Shown in pieces: positions 1 to 7,991 of a stretch of DNA of 64,000 nucleotides (positions within the stretch are counted from its first letter, which is position 1; every line of letters begins with the position of its first letter). Under the pieces are notes generated by a model. That model saw nothing but the letters and a program-made list of their open reading frames with translations. It made no database searches and had not been told where the DNA came from. A program made the translations under genes and the position numbers. The DNA is from VXYL01 sp965203685. Lineage in GTDB: Bacteria; Pseudomonadota; Gammaproteobacteria; Pseudomonadales; Azotimanducaceae. Where the stretch lies: the NCBI GenBank assembly GCA_965203685.1, contig OZ241908.1, forward strand, positions 1,922,001 to 1,986,000, given 5' to 3'.

Positions 1-562
1 AGAGACCAAGGCGCAGTGCCTCGAAATCGAGGGCCGGCTGCCCGATCTGCTGGTTGCGTGTGTTGGTGGCGGATCGAATGCCATGGGATTGTTCTACCCG
101 TTCGTGGACGACGACGCGGTGGACATGGTGGGCGTCGAAGCCGGCGGCGAGGGGCTCGCCGATGGTCGCCATGCCGCGCCGTTGAACGCCGGTACGCCGG
201 GCGTGCTCCATGGCAGCCGCACGTATGTCATGGACGACGCCGATGGCCAGATCGTCGCCACGCACTCGGTCTCGGCCGGTCTCGACTATCCCGGTGTGGG
301 TCCCGAGCACGCGTACTGGAAGGACAGGGGGCGGGCGAGGTACGTCAGCGTCACCGACAGCGAAGCGCTCGCGGCGTTCCGCGTACTGACCCGCGAGGAG
401 GGCATCATGCCGGCGCTCGAGTCCAGCCACGCCGTCGCTTGGGGCCTCGCCGAAGCGGCCCGCCGTCCAGCCAGCGACGTGATCGTCATCAACCTGTCCG
501 GTCGTGGCGACAAGGACATCGACACCGTGGCCGCCATCGACGGGATCGAGGTGGGCGGATGA
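1..562 (+). CDS. trpB: Tryptophan synthase beta chain, C-terminal part (cut by window start)
   Basis: Catalyses the PLP-dependent condensation of indole with serine in the last step of tryptophan synthesis, as the beta half of the alpha2beta2 complex. The reading frame is open from base 2, and its start lies before the window. The glycine-rich phosphate-binding loop GGGSNAMG of the PLP site is visible about 20 codons in, followed by the conserved ESSHAVAW segment. The stop TGA at 560-562 overlaps the trpA start as ATGA, the usual translational coupling of the two subunits. About 186 residues are visible. There is no sign of damage. Confidence 0.95.
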   Translation, partial: ETKAQCLEIEGRLPDLLVACVGGGSNAMGLFYPFVDDDAVDMVGVEAGGEGLADGRHAAPLNAGTPGVLHGSRTYVMDDADGQIVATHSVSAGLDYPGVGPEHAYWKDRGRARYVSVTDSEALAAFRVLTREEGIMPALESSHAVAWGLAEAARRPASDVIVINLSGRGDKDIDTVAAIDGIEVGG

Positions 563-1359
563 GCCGGTTGACGCCTTGCTTGGCGGGACTGCGCCGACGT
601 GGCCGCAAGGCGTTGAACACGTTCATCACGGCCGGCGACCCCGATGGGAAAGCGACCGTGCCGGCGATGCATGCCCTCGTGGCAGGCGGCGCGGACATGA
701 TCGAACTCGGCGTCCCGTTCTCGGACCCGGAAGCCGATGGCCCTGCCGTCCAGGCCGGGTCGGAACGGGCGTTGGCGAACGGCACGACGCTTCGCGACGT
801 GCTCAGCATGGTGGCGGCCTTCCGGGCGACCGACGCCGATACGCCCGTGGTTCTCATGGGCTACCTCAACGTCTTCCTGAAGATGGGCTACGAGCCGTTC
901 TGCCGGGCGGCTGGCGAGGCGGGCGTTGACGGTGTGATCGTGGTCAACCTGCCGCCCGAGGAGGCGGACGACTTCAAGGCTGCGCTCCGCGCCCGAGATC
1001 TCGACCTGGTCCTGCTGGTTGCGCCGACAACGACCGACGAACGTATTCGCTACATCGCGAGCCAGGCCTCGGGCTTCCTCTACTACGTGAGCTACAAGGG
1101 CATCACCGGCGCCGAACACCTCGATGCCGAAGCCGTTGGCGAACGCCTGCAAGCCATGCGAGCGGGGTTGGGCGACTTGCCCGTCCTAGTCGGCTTTGGG
1201 ATCAAGGATGGCGCGTCGGCGGCCGCCGTGGCCCCGCATGCCGACGGCGTTGTGGTCGGGAGCGTGTTGGTGAATACGATGGGGACGGGAAACGGCGACG
1301 AGATCCCCCAACGGCTATCCGCACAGGTTCGCGACATTCGCACCGCCTTGGACGCCTAA
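559..1359 (+). CDS. trpA: Tryptophan synthase alpha chain
   Basis: Cleaves indole-3-glycerol phosphate and passes indole through the tunnel to TrpB. It is a 266-residue TIM barrel of normal family length. It carries the family signature ELGVPFSDPEADGPAVQ, which holds the catalytic Glu and Asp region, and the phosphate-binding GFGIKD and DGVVVGS loops near the C-terminus. The start was chosen at the ATG in the ATGA overlap with trpB; a longer open frame upstream is only a shadow of trpB. The gene ends one base before the GTG start of folC, so trpB-trpA-folC looks like a single transcription unit. Confidence 0.96.
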   Translation: MSRLTPCLAGLRRRGRKALNTFITAGDPDGKATVPAMHALVAGGADMIELGVPFSDPEADGPAVQAGSERALANGTTLRDVLSMVAAFRATDADTPVVLMGYLNVFLKMGYEPFCRAAGEAGVDGVIVVNLPPEEADDFKAALRARDLDLVLLVAPTTTDERIRYIASQASGFLYYVSYKGITGAEHLDAEAVGERLQAMRAGLGDLPVLVGFGIKDGASAAAVAPHADGVVVGSVLVNTMGTGNGDEIPQRLSAQVRDIRTALDA

Positions 1360-2643
1360 GTGACCGCGACGCTCGACGACTGGCTCGCCCGGATCGGCAT
1401 CGAGCATCCCCGCGGGGTGAAGCGTGGGCTGAAACACGTCCGCGAGGTGGCCGCCAAGCTCGACGTCCTGCCGCCCGCTGCCAACACCATCGTGGTCGCG
1501 GGCACCAATGGCAAGGGTTCCACGACGGCTTTCGCAGAACAGTTGCTGCTTGCCGGCGGGCACTCGGTGGGCACGACGATGTCGCCGCATGTGCACCGCT
1601 TCAACGAACGCATACGGATCGGGGGTGCTGAGGCATCCGATGCGTCGATCGTGGATGCGTTCGAGGCGGTCGACAACGCACGCGGAGATATCCAACTTTC
1701 GTACTTCGAATACGCGGTGCTAGCGGCGCTGGTCGCGATCCGCCGCGCCGAGGTCGACTTCGCGGTGCTCGAGGTTGGCCTTGGGGGGCGCCTGGACGCC
1801 GTCAACGTGGTCGATGCCGACGTGGCTGTCATCACCAGCATCGGCCTTGACCACCAAGAGTACCTCGGCGACACGCGGGAACTGATCGGGGCGGAGAAGG
1901 CCGGCATCGTCCGCCGCGGCCGCCCATTGGTATACGGTGACGGTTCGCCGCCCGCTTCCGTGCTCGACCGGGCCCGTGACCTCGGCGCACGGGCCTACCT
2001 CGCAGGACGGGACTTCGGCTCGGGGGAGCGAGAGCTGTGGGTCCGGGAGCGTGGGCGATTTACTTACGCACCGGACGCGGCAATCCACGAGGTCAACGCG
2101 GCAACGGCGCTGCAAGCCGTCTGCCTAGCGGGGCGCGCGCCCAGCCAGGGCCACGTCGATGCGGCCGCGGCGCGTGCCCGCAACGCGGGACGCTTCGAGA
2201 TCGCCGAAACGGGCGGTGCCACCTGGGTGCTGGATGTCGCCCACAACCCGGACGGCGCGCGATTCCTCGCCAGGCAGTTGCGCGAACGGTTCGCTCACGA
2301 ACCCATCCTCGCGATCATCGGGTGTCTGGGCGACAAGGACGTTGCCGGGATCGTCTCGTCGTTGCAGCCGGCGGTGACCGAGGTCGCATTCGCGGACACG
2401 GGCACGGTGCGGGGCAGGACAGGGGATGCCATGCGGCGCGCGGTTTGCCAGCCGTCCGCGTTCGCGGGCAGCCTGGAAGCCGCCATGGCGCATTTTCAGT
2501 CTCGCCTAGGCAGCAACGGTGTTATCCTCGTATGCGGTTCCTTCGACTTGGTTGAACGGGCGCGCGACCGACTTCACATGACGACGCCCGCCGTGGACAA
2601 GGCAGGGCGCGAATCGGCGCAGCTTCGCGAGAGAACGTGCTGA
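1360..2643 (+). CDS. folC: Bifunctional folylpolyglutamate / dihydrofolate synthase
   Basis: Adds glutamate to dihydropteroate and to folates in the cytoplasm, using ATP. The protein has 427 residues, which is normal. It has the Mur-ligase-type P-loop GTNGKGST near residue 50, the folate-loop segment around TMSPHVHRFNERI, and the C-terminal Mur ligase region with DVAHNPDG. Translation starts at GTG directly after the trpA stop. The 3' end overlaps the next gene by seven bases. In many gammaproteobacteria accD sits between trpA and folC; here it is absent. Confidence 0.95.
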   Translation: MTATLDDWLARIGIEHPRGVKRGLKHVREVAAKLDVLPPAANTIVVAGTNGKGSTTAFAEQLLLAGGHSVGTTMSPHVHRFNERIRIGGAEASDASIVDAFEAVDNARGDIQLSYFEYAVLAALVAIRRAEVDFAVLEVGLGGRLDAVNVVDADVAVITSIGLDHQEYLGDTRELIGAEKAGIVRRGRPLVYGDGSPPASVLDRARDLGARAYLAGRDFGSGERELWVRERGRFTYAPDAAIHEVNAATALQAVCLAGRAPSQGHVDAAAARARNAGRFEIAETGGATWVLDVAHNPDGARFLARQLRERFAHEPILAIIGCLGDKDVAGIVSSLQPAVTEVAFADTGTVRGRTGDAMRRAVCQPSAFAGSLEAAMAHFQSRLGSNGVILVCGSFDLVERARDRLHMTTPAVDKAGRESAQLRERTC

Positions 2644-3170
2644 CAGACCGAACCCGCTACCGTCTCACGGGGTCGATTTTCCTGATTGCCGTGGCGGCGG
2701 TGGTGTTGCCGATCCTGTTCGACGGTGCCGGCGTTGAACCGATGCACCTTGAACCGCTCCCGCCGGCCGACTTCACGGTCGAACCGGACACCTCACCCGC
2801 TCCGGATCTCAGCCCCGCGTTGGTGGCGCGCAGTGAACTCGAAGCCGAGATCGACGCGGATGGCTTCGACCGGCGTACCGGCACGCGGATCGGTGAAGCG
2901 CGACTGCTGCCGGACGGCGAAGCCGCTGGCGACCTCAAGTGGGCTGTTCAAGTCGCCAGTTTCGAGCGGCGCGAGAACGCCGTCGCCCGCCGCGACGCTC
3001 TGCTCGCCGACGGCTACGCGGCGTTCCTGTCCGACGCCAAGCGCGACGGGCGCATCACCACGCGCGTGGCGATTGGCCCGGTCGTCGAGCGTGAAGACGC
3101 CCTCCGGCTCAAAGCCGAACTCGACAGCCGCTACGCCGACGAGGCCGTTGTCGTGAGGTTTTCTCCCTGA
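2637..3170 (+). CDS. SPOR-domain membrane protein (DedD-like)
   Basis: A 177-residue protein with an N-terminal membrane anchor (about residues 8-28, rich in Val, Ala, Ile and Leu), a Pro-rich linker and a C-terminal SPOR domain (about 98-175, starting WAVQVASFERRENA). SPOR domains bind denuded glycan strands of septal peptidoglycan, and in E. coli the gene at this chromosomal position is dedD, a non-essential division protein. The GTG start at 2637 lies inside the end of folC, and the stop overlaps the cvpA ATG. Position and architecture both support a DedD-like role. Sequence identity to E. coli DedD outside SPOR is not evident by eye. Confidence 0.85.
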   Translation: MLTDRTRYRLTGSIFLIAVAAVVLPILFDGAGVEPMHLEPLPPADFTVEPDTSPAPDLSPALVARSELEAEIDADGFDRRTGTRIGEARLLPDGEAAGDLKWAVQVASFERRENAVARRDALLADGYAAFLSDAKRDGRITTRVAIGPVVEREDALRLKAELDSRYADEAVVVRFSP

Positions 3171-3706
3171 TGCCGGTTGGCGACTTCGCCGTCGCCGACG
3201 TCGTGATCGTCGTCGTGATCGTGGCATCGGCGGTGTTCGGAGTCCTAAGGGGTCTTGTCAAGGAGATCGTGGCCTTGGGGATCTGGGTGGCCGCGCTACT
3301 GCTCGGCGTGGTTTTCGCGGCCCCGCTGGGGGCGTTGGTCGCCGACAGCCTCGGTCCGCGGCTGCAGGCGGGGCTCGGATTCGTGGCGGTCTTCATCGCT
3401 GTCCTCTTGGCTGGTGCGCTGCTGCAACGGATCTTGGGCCGGCTGATCGACTCGACCGGCTTGACCGGGACCGACCGCACGCTCGGACTCCTGTTCGGGG
3501 CGGCTCGTGGCGTCATCGTCGTCATCGTTGCGCTGATCGTTCTGCGGCCGTTTGCCGAAGACCGGCCTTGGTGGCCGGAGTCGCAGCTCATTCCCCCGCT
3601 GCTGGCGTTTGAGGGGGATGTCCTGAACGTTGTTGCCTACATCACCGACGCGTTCGGGGGTACGGTGGTCGCGACTGAACCCGAACCGACACAGGAGGCC
3701 ATTTAG
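3170..3706 (+). CDS. cvpA: CvpA family inner-membrane protein
   Basis: A 178-residue integral membrane protein with four hydrophobic helices, at about residues 5-25, 33-53, 66-86 and 105-125. The family was named for colicin V production and in E. coli affects envelope stress resistance; its biochemical activity is not known. The ATG at 3170 overlaps the stop of the SPOR gene, and purF follows two bases after the stop, reproducing the cvpA-purF pair found across gammaproteobacteria. The short soluble tail ends EPEPTQEAI. Confidence 0.9.
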   Translation: MPVGDFAVADVVIVVVIVASAVFGVLRGLVKEIVALGIWVAALLLGVVFAAPLGALVADSLGPRLQAGLGFVAVFIAVLLAGALLQRILGRLIDSTGLTGTDRTLGLLFGAARGVIVVIVALIVLRPFAEDRPWWPESQLIPPLLAFEGDVLNVVAYITDAFGGTVVATEPEPTQEAI

Positions 3707-3708
3707 TC

Positions 3709-5247
3709 ATGTGTGGTGTCGTTGGAATCGTCAGCCAAAGTCCAGTCTTCCACCAGATCTACGACGCGCTGCTTGCCTTGCAGCATCGCGGCCAGGACTC
3801 GGCGGGGATGGTGACCTGGGACACGGAGGCCGATGGCCGTCTGCGGCTACGCAAGGGCAACGGCCTTGTGCGCGAGATCTTCGAGGAACGCCACATGCAG
3901 CGGCTGCGGGGGAACATGGGCGTTGGCCACGTCCGCTACCCGACGGCTGGCTCGTCGAGCGCCGCGGAGGCGCAGCCGATGTACGTCAACGCGCCGTACG
4001 GCATCAGCCTGGCGCACAACGGCAACCTCACCAATGCCCGGCAACTCGAGGACGACGTGTTCAAGAGCGACCTGCGCCACGTGAACACGGATTCGGACTC
4101 CGAGATCCTGCTGAACGTGTTCGCGCACGAGTTGTACGAAGTCGGCGCACTGAAGCCGGACGCGGAGGACGTCTTCAAAGCGCTGCGCGGGGTCTACGAG
4201 CGCTGCCGGGGCGCCTACGCCGCGGTCGCGATGATCAACGGCCACGGCATCGTGGCGTTTCGGGACGCCCACGGCATCCGGCCGTTGGCATTCGGCGTGC
4301 GTACCACGGCTGAAGGCGCACAGGAGGTCATGGTGGCCTCCGAGAGCAGCGCCGTGGACATCCTCGGGTTCGACTTCGTGCGCGACATCGGCCCGGGCGA
4401 GGCCATATTCATCGACGAAAACGGGCAGTACGAGACGCGCCAATGCGCGCCGAAGGCCCAGCACACGCCGTGCATTTTCGAGCACGTCTACCTGGCCCGT
4501 GAAGACTCGATCATGGACGACATCTCCATCTACAAGGCGCGGCTGCGCATGGGCGAAAAGCTGGTGCAGCCGATTCTTGATCGCTATTCGCAGCGCAAGC
4601 ACGACATCGACGTCGTGATCCCGATCCCCGAGTCGAGTCGCGCCTCGGCAATCCCGCTGGCCTACGCCTTGAACGTCAAGTACCGCGAGGGCTTCGTCAA
4701 GAACCGTTACATCGGCCGCACGTTCATCATGCCGGGGCAGGACCAGCGCACCAAGTCCGTGCAGCAGAAACTCAATGCCATCGACTTGGAGTTCCAAGGC
4801 AAGAACGTGCTGCTCGTGGAGGATTCCATCGTGCGTGGCACGACCACGGAACAGATCGTCAGGCAGGCCCGCAAGGCGGGCGCGCGCAAGGTTTTCATGG
4901 CCGTCGCCGCGCCGCCCGTGCGCTTTCCGAACGTCTACGGGATCGACATGCCGGCCGCGAACGAGTTCATCGCCTACAACCGGACCGAGGCCGAGGTCGC
5001 CAAGGCCATCGGTGTGGATTGGCTGGTCTATCAATCCATCGACGACCTGGTTGCCGCGGCTGCGGAGGGCAACCGGAAGCTCAAGCGGTTCGAGTGCTCG
5101 GTTTTCGATGGCGAATACGTGACCGGCGACATCGACGAGGGCTACCTCGATGCGCTATCCGCGGTCCGCAACGATCGGAGCAAGCAGCGCCGCGAACGGG
5201 AGCAGACCGGGGATTCCACGGTCATCGAACTCTACAACCATGCCTGA
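3709..5247 (+). CDS. purF: Amidophosphoribosyltransferase
   Basis: First committed step of purine synthesis: it transfers the amide nitrogen of glutamine to PRPP. The protein has 512 residues. The N-terminal nucleophile is Cys2 (MCGVVGIV), so the glutaminase half is of the Ntn-hydrolase class. The phosphoribosyltransferase half carries the PRPP loop VLLVEDSIVRGTT near residue 367. It has no long propeptide. An ATG two bases after cvpA is the obvious start. No PurR-type operator was recognised, and the gene probably relies on the upstream promoter. Its stop overlaps the start of the DUF1289 gene. Confidence 0.97.
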   Translation: MCGVVGIVSQSPVFHQIYDALLALQHRGQDSAGMVTWDTEADGRLRLRKGNGLVREIFEERHMQRLRGNMGVGHVRYPTAGSSSAAEAQPMYVNAPYGISLAHNGNLTNARQLEDDVFKSDLRHVNTDSDSEILLNVFAHELYEVGALKPDAEDVFKALRGVYERCRGAYAAVAMINGHGIVAFRDAHGIRPLAFGVRTTAEGAQEVMVASESSAVDILGFDFVRDIGPGEAIFIDENGQYETRQCAPKAQHTPCIFEHVYLAREDSIMDDISIYKARLRMGEKLVQPILDRYSQRKHDIDVVIPIPESSRASAIPLAYALNVKYREGFVKNRYIGRTFIMPGQDQRTKSVQQKLNAIDLEFQGKNVLLVEDSIVRGTTTEQIVRQARKAGARKVFMAVAAPPVRFPNVYGIDMPAANEFIAYNRTEAEVAKAIGVDWLVYQSIDDLVAAAAEGNRKLKRFECSVFDGEYVTGDIDEGYLDALSAVRNDRSKQRREREQTGDSTVIELYNHA

Positions 5248-5770
5248 GGCGGCTCGCCGCCGCTTGCGCCGGACGCCGTGTATCGGAGTTTGCTCAACGA
5301 CTTACGGCGACTTGGTGTGCCGTGGCTGCAAGCGCTTCGCGCACGAGGTCGTCGGCTGGAACGGCTTTGCGGAGGCGCAGCGGGACATCGTGTGGGCGCG
5401 GCTCCACCGGCTGCTTGTCGAGAGTGTGCGTGCCTACGTGACGGTCGTTGACGAGCAGCGCCTGCGATCCGTCGCCCCCGAGCGCGTTCCCGACGCCGAC
5501 GAGATGCCTATTGAAGTGGTGGCGTTCCGCACGATGCGCGTGCGCCCCTTGCCGATGGCTACGCTCGGCTTGGCCGCGAGGGAGCGCGGGGGGCTTGCTC
5601 CTCGCGTAGAAGAGCCCTCAGCCGGGGAGCGCGAGGGGCTTGCCCCTCGCACAGAAAAGCCCGGGGACGGATCGGCCGAAGCCACTCGGGAGACTGTGCG
5701 CCGGATCGACGCTGAGTTCTATGCGCGCTCGCGCGCCTACTATGAGGCGAGTTTCAAGACCCTGACCTGA
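5240..5770 (+). CDS. DUF1289 protein carrying two copies of the 15-residue repeat
   Basis: A 176-residue protein. The N-terminal 60 residues are a DUF1289 domain with Cys-rich spacing (PCIGVCSTTYGDLVCRGCKR), probably a small metal-binding fold of unknown function. The start was placed at the ATG overlapping the purF stop, because the open frame further upstream is a purF shadow. Residues about 113-141 hold two family A repeats (SAGEREGLAPR and a diverged GGLAPRVEEP), after which a helical tail resumes (ETVRRIDAEFYARSRAYY). The repeat lies in what should be a linker, so the gene is probably functional. Convergent with lpxH, 29 bases away. Confidence 0.8.
   Translation: MPEAARRRLRRTPCIGVCSTTYGDLVCRGCKRFAHEVVGWNGFAEAQRDIVWARLHRLLVESVRAYVTVVDEQRLRSVAPERVPDADEMPIEVVAFRTMRVRPLPMATLGLAARERGGLAPRVEEPSAGEREGLAPRTEKPGDGSAEATRETVRRIDAEFYARSRAYYEASFKTLT
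5578..5663 (+). repeat. Family A in-frame palindromic repeat, 2 units (DUF1289 gene)
   Basis: One diverged and one canonical unit of the 45-bp repeat. The core is the hairpin-forming 20-mer GCGAGGGGCTTGCCCCTCGC, with 9-base arms and a two-base centre, present intact at 5631-5650. The first unit has changes in the arms. Both are read in the frame that gives EPSAGEREGLAPR. Confidence 0.9.
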
Positions 5771-5799
5771 GTAGGCGGCGCGGACGCTGCCACTCGGCC

Positions 5800-6648
5800 T
5801 TAAGGCAACGCGAAGCAGCTCAAGTCGGCGTCGCCCGACGCCAAGGTCAGCTTCCATCCGCACCGGTGCCAGTCGCCGAGCACGATCCGACGGCGTCCCT
5901 CCATGCGAGGGGCAGGCCCCTCGCGCTCCCCGGCTGAGGGCTCTTCCATGCGAGGGGCAGGCCCCTCGCGCTCCCCGGCTGAGGGCTCTTCCATGCGAGG
6001 GGCAAGCCCCTCGCGCTCCCCGGCTGAGGGCTCACCACCGAGCGCGTGGATCGCGGGACGGTGGGTGTGGCCGTGGACCATCAAATTGACATCGGCCGCA
6101 TCCATGGCCGCGTCCACGGCCTCGGGCGTGACGTCCATGATGTTGGCCGCCTTGTTCTCGTTGGCCGCGACGCTGCGAGCGCGCAAGCCGGCGGCCAGCG
6201 CACGTCGCTCGGTTAAGCCCATCGCCAGCACGGTGTCCTGCCACGCCTTGGAGCGCAGTTGCTTGCGAGCCTCCTGGTAGGCGACGTCGCGCGTGCAATA
6301 CGCATCGCCGTGCGCGATGAGGACGCGCTCGCCGTCCACGTCGATCACCGTAGGGTCTTCGAGCAGGGCCACTCCCGTCTCGGCCGCGAACCTCTCGCCG
6401 AACAGGAAGTCGCGGTTGCCGTGCATGACATGCACGGCACGGCGCTCCGCAGCCCGGTGGAGCGTGTCGCGAACGGCCACCGCGGTGGCGTCATCGTCGT
6501 CGTCGCCCACCCAGACCTCGACGAGGTCGCCCAGGATGTAAAGCGCGTCGATGTCGTCGCTCAAGGTCGCCAAGAGCCGCTGCCACCCCGCCAGGATGTG
6601 CGGGCGGGTGGCGTCGATGTGCAGATCCGAGATGAACAGCGCTGGCAT
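5800..6648 (-). CDS. lpxH: UDP-2,3-diacylglucosamine diphosphatase with repeat insertion
   Basis: Hydrolyses UDP-2,3-diacylglucosamine to lipid X in lipid A synthesis, at the cytoplasmic face of the inner membrane. It is a calcineurin-like metallophosphatase with the metal motifs FISDLHID (residues 4-11), GDLVEVWVGDD, HGNRDFLFG and HGHTHRPAIH. The length is 282 residues against roughly 240 for the family. The excess is three family A repeat units inserted between HGHTHRPAIHALG and RRIVLGDWH, in the loop before the last strands. All metal ligands flank but do not include the insertion, so activity is plausible. The ATG at 6648 begins MPALFISDLH as in homologues. Confidence 0.94.
   Translation of the reverse strand: MPALFISDLHIDATRPHILAGWQRLLATLSDDIDALYILGDLVEVWVGDDDDDATAVAVRDTLHRAAERRAVHVMHGNRDFLFGERFAAETGVALLEDPTVIDVDGERVLIAHGDAYCTRDVAYQEARKQLRSKAWQDTVLAMGLTERRALAAGLRARSVAANENKAANIMDVTPEAVDAAMDAADVNLMVHGHTHRPAIHALGGEPSAGEREGLAPRMEEPSAGEREGPAPRMEEPSAGEREGPAPRMEGRRRIVLGDWHRCGWKLTLASGDADLSCFALP
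5902..6034 (-). repeat. Family A in-frame palindromic repeat, 3 tandem units (lpxH)
   Basis: Three nearly identical 45-bp units beginning at 5902, 5947 and 5992 on the plus strand, read on the minus strand as EPSAGEREGLAPRME or EPSAGEREGPAPRME. Hairpin arms are unchanged between units and the variation is at the central dinucleotide (TT or CT in coding sense), which gives the Leu/Pro difference. Confidence 0.95.
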
Positions 6649-6667
6649 GGGCGGTGTCGGCGCGTTC

Positions 6668-7531
6668 TCAATCGAGCGCGGCGTCGCTCAGTTCGGCCGC
6701 GGCGAACGTGTTCTGCAGCAGGGCCGCGCGCGTCATCGGTCCCACGCCGCCCGGAACGGGCGTGATCCAACCCGCCTTCTCGCTGACCTCCTCGAAGCGC
6801 ACGTCCCCGCGCAGCCGTCCGTCGGCCTGGGCGACGATGCCGACGTCGATCACGATGGCTCCGGGCTTGACCCAGTCGGCGCCGATCAGCCCGGCCTTGC
6901 CGGTCGCCGACACGACGATGTCCGCTTGGGCGACGTGCTCGCGCGTATCGCGGGAGAACCGATGCACGGTGGTGACCGTGCATCCGACGAGTAGGAGTTC
7001 GAGGCCGACCGGCCGACCGACGTGGTTGGAGGCGCCCACGACCGTTGCGTGGAGGCCGCGTGGTTCAACGCCGGTCTGTTGCAGGAGCGTCATCACCGCC
7101 TTTGCCGTGCAGCAGTGAATGCTCGGCTCGCGTAGCACCAAGCGGCCCATGTTGTGAGGATGGACGCCATCCACATCCTTGGCGGCGGCCACGTGCTCGG
7201 TCACCGCAAGCGCGTCGATATGCGGTGGCAGCGGCAGTTGCACGAGGATCCCGTCGAACGTCGGATCGGCGTTGAGTTCGTCGATCAGGGCGAAGACGGC
7301 CGCTTCATCGGTGTCGTTGGCGAGGTGCCTCACGTCGGTCTTGAAACCAACTTCCTGGCAGTCCTTCTGTTTGAGCCTGACGTAGATGAGCGACCCTGGG
7401 TCGTCGCCGACAAGCAGCACGGCGAGCCCCGGAACACGCAATCCCTGGGCGACGCGTCGCCGCACACGTCGAGCAAGGTCGCTGCGAATCGACCGTGCGA
7501 TGGCGTTGCCGTTGAGGATTTTGGCGGCCAT
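6668..7531 (-). CDS. folD: Methylenetetrahydrofolate dehydrogenase / cyclohydrolase
   Basis: Interconverts 5,10-methylene-THF and 10-formyl-THF with NADP in the cytoplasm. The protein has 287 residues, starting MAAKILNGNAIARSI. Visible family features are the substrate site around YVRLKQKDCQEVGF with the catalytic Lys of the YxxxK type, QLPLPPHID, the DVDGVHP motif, and the C-terminal PVPGGVGPMTRAALL. The frame stays open a further 37 codons upstream into the tRNA-Pro gene, so the start was set at the ATG at 7531. A separate promoter must lie in the 80 bases shared with the divergent tRNA promoter. Confidence 0.95.
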   Translation of the reverse strand: MAAKILNGNAIARSIRSDLARRVRRRVAQGLRVPGLAVLLVGDDPGSLIYVRLKQKDCQEVGFKTDVRHLANDTDEAAVFALIDELNADPTFDGILVQLPLPPHIDALAVTEHVAAAKDVDGVHPHNMGRLVLREPSIHCCTAKAVMTLLQQTGVEPRGLHATVVGASNHVGRPVGLELLLVGCTVTTVHRFSRDTREHVAQADIVVSATGKAGLIGADWVKPGAIVIDVGIVAQADGRLRGDVRFEEVSEKAGWITPVPGGVGPMTRAALLQNTFAAAELSDAALD

Positions 7532-7559
7532 TGGCCCTCGTGTACTCACCGCCGGTAGA

Positions 7560-7588
7560 TTGACCGCGCTGGACCCCGCCAGTATAGT
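7560..7588 (+). promoter_or_regulatory. Sigma-70-type promoter for tRNA-Pro
   Basis: TTGACC at 7560-7565 and TATAGT at 7583-7588 with a 17-base spacer. The predicted transcript starts near 7595, about 20 bases before the tRNA. This is one of the two best promoter matches in the window. Confidence 0.75.
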
Positions 7589-7614
7589 GCCGGCACTCGA
7601 CCCATGCTTGCTTT

Positions 7615-7691
<77 letters not shown>

Positions 7692-7701
7692 GTTTCGTCA
7701 G

Positions 7702-7778
7702 GCGCCCGTAGCTCAATCGGATAGAGCATCGGCCTTCTAAGCCGACGGTTGAAGGTTCGAGTCCTTCCGGGCGTACCA
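7702..7778 (+). tRNA. tRNA-Arg(TCT)
   Basis: The acceptor arms GCGCCCG and CGGGCGT pair (one G-T at the end). The anticodon stem TCGGC/GCCGA encloses loop CTTCTAA with anticodon TCT. The T arm has GTTCGAGT, and ACCA is encoded. Ten bases downstream of tRNA-Pro, so probably on the same precursor. Confidence 0.97.
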
Positions 7779-7880
7779 GGCGGTTTGCATCGCTCGAGCC
7801 AACCAAGGTTGCGCGGTCCCGAAACGGTGTAAAATGCGCGCCCGCGTGATTCGGCGTGCCACGCCGACACCACGTGCAAT

Positions 7881-7957
7881 GGTGGGTGTAGCTCAGTTGG
7901 TAGAGCCCCGGATTGTGGATCCGGTCGTCGTGGGTTCAAGTCCCATCATCCACCCCA
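7881..7957 (+). tRNA. tRNA-His(GTG)
   Basis: The acceptor arms GTGGGTG and CATCCAC pair, and an extra 5' G at 7881 faces C73, the identity feature of bacterial tRNA-His. The anticodon stem CCGGA/TCCGG encloses TTGTGGA with anticodon GTG. CCA is encoded. A weak promoter-like pair (TTGCGC 7809, TAAAAT 7830, spacer 15) precedes it. Confidence 0.97.
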
Positions 7958-7991
7958 ATCCACGGCAAGTTGAGCGTCCTGTGAAGTCACC

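Noticed and set aside
3847..5034. A 395-codon minus-strand frame opposite purF
   Set aside because: Antisense to purF, with composition typical of mirrored GC-rich codons and no motif.
7800..7840. Promoter for tRNA-His (TTGCGC / TAAAAT)
   Set aside because: Spacer of 15 is short and the three tRNAs can be served by the strong promoter at 7560; too weak to list separately.
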